From: CAZLBC01 sp964557575 | GTDB taxonomy: Bacteria; Planctomycetota; Phycisphaerae; SM23-33 | Reading direction: 5' to 3' | Assembly: GCA_964557575.1 (NCBI GenBank) | Contig: CAZLBC010000003.1 | Location: 87,587-151,586, forward strand | DNA: 64,000 bases | In this document: positions 59,132 through 64,000 of the stretch, in pieces | Position numbering within the stretch: position 1 is the first letter of the stretch | How the letters are laid out: the number at the start of each line of letters is the position of its first letter | The notes under the pieces: model-generated | The model's input: the letters and a program-made list of their open reading frames with translations, nothing else | Told to the model about the DNA's origin: nothing | Databases searched by the model: none | Position numbers and translations under genes: made by a program

Positions 59132-62100
59132 CTATCGGCACGCCGCGACGAGGGCGCGGCGGGTGGAGACTTCGGGGTAGCCGGTCGCCAGTTGCAGCAT
59201 CTTCTTTCGCGTCTCGTCGTCGGCGATACGGCCGAGGGCGACGGCCGCCGCGTGGCGGGTGTCGGTCGCGTTTTTCAGATTGCCGACGATGTCTAGAAGC
59301 ACGGGGGCGGCGCGGCGGTCGCCGATGTGTCCCATCGCCCAGGCGACGGCTGATCGCCAGCAGGGGGTCAGCCCGTTGTGGAGAAAGAGGACGCCCGGCC
59401 CGAGCGGATCGGGATAGCCGCCCGCCGCCTCGGGGGGCGCATCCTTAAGTATCGCAATGAGCGGATCGACCGATGCCGGTGAGGAAAGATAACCCAGCGT
59501 GCGAGCCAGGTAAAAGCAGACCCAGTTTTTCTCCGGCAGGGTCTTCACGACCGGGATGCCCGTGCCGAAGACGCGGGGGATGGTGTTTGGTTTCGCGGCG
59601 AATCGCCGCAGGGCGGCCGTGACGCGGGGGGCGAACCGACGATCGCGACACACCATCGAGAGCACCTGGGCCGCCCGGATCGCGGGCGTGGGATGCCCGG
59701 CCCAGCAACGCCGGGTTTCCGTGACGGCCTTGGCGAATTCCTCGTCGGATGTGGCCTTCTCGTCGCCGAGAAGCGACAGGCAGGTTTCGACGACGGCCGC
59801 GCCGGCGCCGTGCCGCCTGACGACGCGACCGACGAGCGTTTCGTAATCGTCGCTGCAATGAAAGAGCGCGCGGTCGGGGTCGATGGGTGCCGATCGAATG
59901 ATGCGGGGGAGGATCTCGCCGGCGGCGGTGGAGCCCATTGCGTCGAGCGCTTCGATAATGAAGAAGTGCACGGGCGAGCCGTGGCACGACATCAGGGCGG
60001 TATGGTCGCCGTACCAGTAGGTGAATTCCCAGTAGTTCCTGAGCCCGGGGAAGACATCGATCAGGGCGTCCGCCGCCTCCCTGGTCCCGATATCTCCCAG
60101 GGCCTCCGCCGCCGCCTCGGCCAGAAACAGGTTGCCCGTCTTCGGGTCCGCGTGGCGGCGAAGCGTTTCCGCCAGGAGCGGTACGGCTTCGGTGTCGCCG
60201 CGGTACCCGAGCGCCCTGGCGGCCGCCTGGAGTGACCGGGGATTGACCGCCGATATCGCGTTGAAACGGGTGCCGTCGCCGCGGTGTTTTTTCTTCCATT
60301 GCGGGTAGGGGTTGTGCGCGCGTTTCTCGGCGACGTATGCCCGCAGGGGGGGCAGGGTTGCGGGGCCCCCGATGTGGCCGAGGGCCTCGGCGGCGCGGCG
60401 GGCCTCGTCACGATCGCCGGTGTTCAACCGCCCGATGAGTTTCTGTTCGATCTCGTCCCACGACGTGGCCGTGAACCATTCCCGCCATTTCGCCGCCCCG
60501 CGCTGCCCGGTGTAGGGGTTGACGTCCGGGGCGCGGCCGGTGAGGTTCTCCAGGGCGATCGCCGCCGCCTGGACCGTGACGGGATCGCTGTCGTCCAGCG
60601 CTTCGATCAGGGGGGGGACGGCGGTGCGATCGCCGCATGCCGCGAGGCTCATCGCCGCGGCGACCCTGACCGCGCGAACGGTGTCCTTCAGGCAGCCGGT
60701 CAGTGCGAGCGTTGCCGGGCGGTACCGGAAGACGGCAAGCCGCTGCGCGGCGGAAATCCTCTCGTGCGGATCCTCCGCAGAAAGTCGCTCGACGAGGACC
60801 CCGGCATCGTCCCCGGCCGTCGCCGCGGGGTCGTTCGTTATGCCGTAGCGGTTGAGCGCGGCGGTCTCCCGGTAGCGGTCGAACTGGAGTTCCATCAGCC
60901 CGGTCACGGCGGCGTTGTTGCCCCTGAACCGGTGCGGGTCGCCGCGCCCGAGGAGTTTCAGGGGCGGGGCGTTCATGGCCTGGATCTTCCGGCCCGTCGT
61001 CAGGGGGGCCGACTGCCGGGGATGGTGACAGCCGACGCACCCCCGCCGCTCGCCGGGCCGGAGGTAGATCCATGACATTTCGTTCAGTTCCGATCGTCCC
61101 TCGGCGCCCACCGCCTGCAGGGCGACGGGCGTGTTCGCCGGCACCTCCACGGCGAAGGATCCGTCGGGGGCCAGCGGAACGGTGCCGAGTTCTATGGTTT
61201 CGTTGCCGGCGTGAACGATGTAGGAGTGCGACGATCGCACAGTCAGCCCCTCGGCCGCGATCACCCTGATCGCGCGGACGTGCTTCCAGCCGGCCGTGGT
61301 CTGCCGCGTGAACCGCGCGTTCTGGCAGTAGAGGACGCCGGTGGGCGCGGTTTCGACGACGCGCGCCCGGTTGACCGTGTGCGGGACCAGCGGCGGTTTT
61401 TCGCGCGAGCCGACGTACACCGGCGAGTGGAGCGCGCCCGCCTTCAGTTCGTGGATGATCGTCAGGGACGGCGGTGCGGCGTCCGGATCCAGGACGCATA
61501 CCTTCCGGTACTCGATTTCGTTGACCGCCTGCTTTTTGCCCTTGCGGGTAATGGTCGTTCGGTGTTTTTCGCCTTTCGTGCAGAGGAGGCGCCCGTCGGG
61601 CAGGGATGCCACGTCGCCGGCGGTGATGGAAAAGTGTTTCAGCATGCGGGCCGGGTAGCCGGGGCGGCCGACGGTGATTCCCGGCCCGGAGAGGTACGCG
61701 ACCCGGCCGTCCGGCAGGGGGGCCGGGCACCCGCAGTAGTACGATCTGAGCCTCCCGCCGTATTCGGGGCCCTTGTCCAGGCCGAACGAGGTGTAGCCGG
61801 TGGTGCCGTCGGTGTGGATGGCGTGGAGGCGGGTCTCGACCTTGCCCCGGTCGAAGAAGTTGTCGGACCGGATAAAGAGGATCCGGCCGTCGGCCATAAC
61901 CGCCGGCTCGTTGTCGAATATGATGGTGTAGGTCAGCGGGCGGATACCGGTCCCGTCGCGGTTCATGACGAACAGCGAGCGGGACGGGGGGGAGTGGTAT
62001 TCCTCGAACCGGCCGATCCTGGTCGACGTGAAGACCAGCCGCCCGTCGGGCAGTTCCGCGGGATCGATATCGTGGAACGGGCCCTCGGTCAGCCGCTGCG

Positions 62101-63172
62101 GGGTCCCGCCCTCCGCGGGGATCGCGTAGAGGTGGTAGAACGGCTCGTCCTCCATGGCCATGGAGACGAAGATCGTACGCCCGTCCCAGGAAACGCTCGG
62201 CGAGCCGATCGCGCCGCCGCCGGCGTCGACGAGCACCCGGGGCTCGGCTCCGCCGGCGGTCGGCTCGAAACGGTAGAGCCTGTGTCCGACCTTCATCGGC
62301 GCCGGGAGATCGTGCTCGGGAAACGCCCGTGACTTGCGGGGATTGAAGATGGTGACCGTGAGACTGTCGTACGCCGTTCCGTTTTTTCGCCGCCGGTAGA
62401 GGCTGCAGTCGTCCCCGATGTACGCCACCGCCTCCGGCCAGCGGAACTCCTCGCCGGGCGGCTTCTCGGTCAGCGGCCCGGACCGCGGGCGGCGGGCGGC
62501 TTGTTCCAGGGCCCGGCGGGTGGCCTTCGCCACGTTGCCGACCGGTGTCGGGGCGGTTTTCGCCTTCCCTGTTACCGCGACCTTTCCCCACGGCTCGCCG
62601 CCGAACCGGCCGACTACCTTGGCCGGTTTCCACTTCTGATCGTCGAAATCCGGCTGCTGCCAGTTGCGGACGTCCCCGTACGCGCATTTCCAGTCCGGGC
62701 CGGTCTTCAGGACGATCTCGGTGCCGTCGGCGAGCGTGGCGGTGAATTTCAGAATCAGGGCGGCCGGCCCGGGAAGCGTGTTGACCGCCTCCACGGCAAA
62801 CACCGTGCGCCCCGGGGTGATGATATCGGTCAGGTCCCACCGCTGCGGGTGTTGCCACGCGCTGTTGTCGGCGCCGCTTTCGCCGACCGGCCGTCCATTG
62901 ATGTACAGGACGAACATGTTGTCGCAGGTCGCGATCACCTCGGCCGACTCGACCGCGGGATTCTCGGGTATGGATACCTCGGCCCGAAAGTAGCCGACGC
63001 CCGCCGACATGCGGTTCAGTTGCTCTCCGGTGTACCAGATCCACGCGGCACCGTCGAAACCCGGGCCCGACGCCGCGGTGCCGGCCGCGGCCGGCGGCAC
63101 GACGGACAGCATGACCGCGGCGAGCAGGGCGATCGTGCATCGACGGTGAAGAACCCGGTGCGGAAATGTCAT
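59132..63172 (-). CDS. Secreted protein: rhamnosidase-N-like domain, HZS-alpha-like propeller, c-type heme motif, HEAT repeats
   Basis: 1346 aa with a signal peptide (CTIALLAAVMLSVVPPAAAG). Residues about 35-205 look like a galactose-binding-type sandwich (YFRAEVSIPENPAVESAEV, NMFVLYINGRPVGESG). Residues about 250-640 form a TolB-like propeller resembling the middle domain of hydrazine synthase alpha (ELPDGRLVFTSTRIGRFEEY, RSYYCGCPAPLPDGRVAYLS). A c-type heme motif, C712-x2-C715-H716 (RRGCVGCHHPRQ), follows. From about 800 to the end are HEAT repeats (AVPPLIEALDDSDPVTVQAA, EAAAEALGDIG). Similar mosaics are common in PVC bacteria that lack anammox, so hydrazine synthesis is not implied. Coupled by ATGA to the IclR gene. 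Confidence 0.82.
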   Translation of the reverse strand: MTFPHRVLHRRCTIALLAAVMLSVVPPAAAGTAASGPGFDGAAWIWYTGEQLNRMSAGVGYFRAEVSIPENPAVESAEVIATCDNMFVLYINGRPVGESGADNSAWQHPQRWDLTDIITPGRTVFAVEAVNTLPGPAALILKFTATLADGTEIVLKTGPDWKCAYGDVRNWQQPDFDDQKWKPAKVVGRFGGEPWGKVAVTGKAKTAPTPVGNVAKATRRALEQAARRPRSGPLTEKPPGEEFRWPEAVAYIGDDCSLYRRRKNGTAYDSLTVTIFNPRKSRAFPEHDLPAPMKVGHRLYRFEPTAGGAEPRVLVDAGGGAIGSPSVSWDGRTIFVSMAMEDEPFYHLYAIPAEGGTPQRLTEGPFHDIDPAELPDGRLVFTSTRIGRFEEYHSPPSRSLFVMNRDGTGIRPLTYTIIFDNEPAVMADGRILFIRSDNFFDRGKVETRLHAIHTDGTTGYTSFGLDKGPEYGGRLRSYYCGCPAPLPDGRVAYLSGPGITVGRPGYPARMLKHFSITAGDVASLPDGRLLCTKGEKHRTTITRKGKKQAVNEIEYRKVCVLDPDAAPPSLTIIHELKAGALHSPVYVGSREKPPLVPHTVNRARVVETAPTGVLYCQNARFTRQTTAGWKHVRAIRVIAAEGLTVRSSHSYIVHAGNETIELGTVPLAPDGSFAVEVPANTPVALQAVGAEGRSELNEMSWIYLRPGERRGCVGCHHPRQSAPLTTGRKIQAMNAPPLKLLGRGDPHRFRGNNAAVTGLMELQFDRYRETAALNRYGITNDPAATAGDDAGVLVERLSAEDPHERISAAQRLAVFRYRPATLALTGCLKDTVRAVRVAAAMSLAACGDRTAVPPLIEALDDSDPVTVQAAAIALENLTGRAPDVNPYTGQRGAAKWREWFTATSWDEIEQKLIGRLNTGDRDEARRAAEALGHIGGPATLPPLRAYVAEKRAHNPYPQWKKKHRGDGTRFNAISAVNPRSLQAAARALGYRGDTEAVPLLAETLRRHADPKTGNLFLAEAAAEALGDIGTREAADALIDVFPGLRNYWEFTYWYGDHTALMSCHGSPVHFFIIEALDAMGSTAAGEILPRIIRSAPIDPDRALFHCSDDYETLVGRVVRRHGAGAAVVETCLSLLGDEKATSDEEFAKAVTETRRCWAGHPTPAIRAAQVLSMVCRDRRFAPRVTAALRRFAAKPNTIPRVFGTGIPVVKTLPEKNWVCFYLARTLGYLSSPASVDPLIAILKDAPPEAAGGYPDPLGPGVLFLHNGLTPCWRSAVAWAMGHIGDRRAAPVLLDIVGNLKNATDTRHAAAVALGRIADDETRKKMLQLATGYPEVSTRRALVAACR

Positions 63173-63966
63173 ATTGTTGCCTCCACGAGGCCGTAGCCGA
63201 ACCTCCGCGAAATGGTCATCGCACCTTCCATTATACTCTTTCCGGCGTCCTTGAGGAGGCCGTTCGACAACCGGTTGGCGGGGCCGGTGATCGTTATCGA
63301 GGCGAGCGGGCTTCCATGCAGGTCGAATATCGGCGCGGCCGCGCAGCGGACGCCTTCGAGAAATTCCCCGCGATCCAGGGCATAGCCGCGTTTCCGTGTG
63401 CGCTTCAGTTCCGCGAGGAAGGCCTTCTCGCCGGTGATGGTGTTCGGCGTGAATGTCCGGTAATCGATTCTGCCGGCCAGCGATCGTATTCCGTCGGGGG
63501 ACAGAAAGGCAATCATGGCCTTGGTGGAGGCCGTCGCGTGGGCGGCCTGCCGGATACCGGGATCGCAGACGAAACGGAACGGGTGGGTGCCCTGGATCTG
63601 TTCCAGAACGAGCCCCTCGTCTCCGTCCATGACCGACACCACGACGGTCTCTCCGTACGCGTCCCGGATATCCCGCATGACGTCGAGCGCGTTTTCCATG
63701 AGGTTTTTCTCTCTGCTGCTCTGGTAGGCCATGGAGAAAAACTTGCGGGTCAGCGTGTACTCCCTCGTCTCGAGGTCCCTGCTGAGGTAGCCGTAGTGTT
63801 CGAGCGCCCGGAGGATGCGGGATGTGCTGTTCTTCGGGTACCCCAGTTCCCCGGCGAGCTCGGTCAGCGTGTATCCTGCCTGGCGATCCACGAAAAACTC
63901 GATGATCTCCAGCCCGCGCTGGAGGTTGGGTACCTTGAAGTCGGGCGTGTTCGCTGTTTTCGGCAT
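63169..63966 (-). CDS. IclR-family transcriptional regulator
   Basis: 265 aa from the ATG at 63966 (GTG at 63978 also possible). The N-terminal winged helix is NLQRGLEIIEFF with TLTELAGELGYPKNSTSRIL. The C-terminal effector domain has VLEQIQGTHPFRFVCDPG, HATASTKAMIAFL and the RGYALDRGEFLEGVRCAAAP metal/effector loop. Its stop overlaps the start of the large heme-motif gene (63169-63172), so it probably controls its own operon. TATAAT (63985-63980) lies 13 nt before the ATG; a -35 would fall outside the window. Confidence 0.92.
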   Translation of the reverse strand: MPKTANTPDFKVPNLQRGLEIIEFFVDRQAGYTLTELAGELGYPKNSTSRILRALEHYGYLSRDLETREYTLTRKFFSMAYQSSREKNLMENALDVMRDIRDAYGETVVVSVMDGDEGLVLEQIQGTHPFRFVCDPGIRQAAHATASTKAMIAFLSPDGIRSLAGRIDYRTFTPNTITGEKAFLAELKRTRKRGYALDRGEFLEGVRCAAAPIFDLHGSPLASITITGPANRLSNGLLKDAGKSIMEGAMTISRRFGYGLVEATI

Positions 63967-64000
63967 GGTGAGCGTCACTATTATATTTTATATGGAATGA

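Noticed and set aside
60408..63140. 910-codon open frame in another minus-strand frame of the HEAT/heme-motif gene
   Set aside because: Arg-rich low-information sequence in a shifted frame. The 1346-aa frame contains the signal peptide, propeller, CxxCH and HEAT repeats.
59132..63172. Evidence for anammox metabolism
   Set aside because: Only a propeller similarity to HZS alpha is seen; no beta/gamma subunits or hydrazine dehydrogenase, and similar mosaics occur widely in non-anammox PVC bacteria.

Overview
The window is GC-rich, densely coded chromosomal DNA from a diderm (Gram-negative-type) bacterium, most likely of the Planctomycetes-Verrucomicrobia-Lentisphaerae/Kiritimatiellota (PVC) group. 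The outer membrane is implied by a lipid A-core heptosyltransferase, a WaaP-type kinase, a TonB-dependent B12 receptor and a secretin. The PVC assignment is an inference. It rests on Tat-exported Gfo/Idh/MocA and TIM-barrel proteins, a secreted FAD oxidoreductase, LamG proteins, an XylR/AraC-type regulator, a hydrazine-synthase-alpha-like propeller fused to a c-type heme motif and HEAT repeats, and McsA/McsB outside the Firmicutes. A run of exactly 100 N (39059-39158) shows this is a scaffolded draft, possibly metagenomic, assembly. No tRNA, rRNA, CRISPR array, insertion sequence or phage gene was seen. Layout: 1-7445 (+) holds four secreted or surface proteins: a LamG protein cut by the window edge, a 946-aa duplicated beta-rich protein, a secreted FAD oxidoreductase and a transglutaminase-like protein. 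The middle two share a C-terminal-type module. 7464-11762 (-) is ahbC-ahbD, the last two steps of siroheme-dependent heme synthesis, followed by a polytopic GT-C-like membrane protein. The promoter of ahbC carries a palindrome on its -35 box. 11879-12597 (+) is rnpA-yidD, then a LOG-family protein (-) and a HAD-like pseudo-enzyme lipoprotein (+). 14368-18117 (+) is an envelope lipid run: heptosyltransferase, LPS kinase, GT4 glycosyltransferase, plsY. 18179-20608 (-) is mcsA-mcsB plus a translationally coupled TIM-barrel gene. 20755-22758 (+) is a P1B ATPase with a CPCP ion motif. 22835-24262 (-) is an ABC-2 permease, and 24370-34511 (+) is a tight six-gene operon of three SPFH/band-7 proteins, an ABC ATPase with an acidic, motif-bearing tail, a permease with a large extracytoplasmic insert, and a large exported helical protein. 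This is the best candidate for an undescribed system. 34518-39982 is sugar metabolism: fucI (-), then a Tat-secreted Gfo/Idh/MocA protein and a TIM-barrel protein (+), then a gapped secreted protein. 40005-44393 (-) is rimO, pgsA, pgpA, uppP and a methyltransferase. 44465-49688 (+) is a complete vitamin B12 uptake locus behind a near-consensus promoter and a cobalamin riboswitch: btuB, btuF, btuC, btuD. 49725-53320 holds an XylR-type regulator (-), a TlpA-like lipoprotein (+) and an orphan secretin lipoprotein (-). 53630-57253 (-) is a ribose-type sugar ABC importer. 57430-63966 is a secreted PQQ-like propeller (+) and, on the minus strand, an IclR regulator translationally coupled to the 1346-aa heme-motif/HEAT protein. 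Overall, the window combines core envelope and cofactor functions (heme, B12, phosphatidylglycerol, undecaprenyl phosphate, LPS core) with carbohydrate-scavenging genes. Several genes without a Shine-Dalgarno sequence have a -10 hexamer only 8-13 nt before the ATG, which suggests leaderless transcripts.
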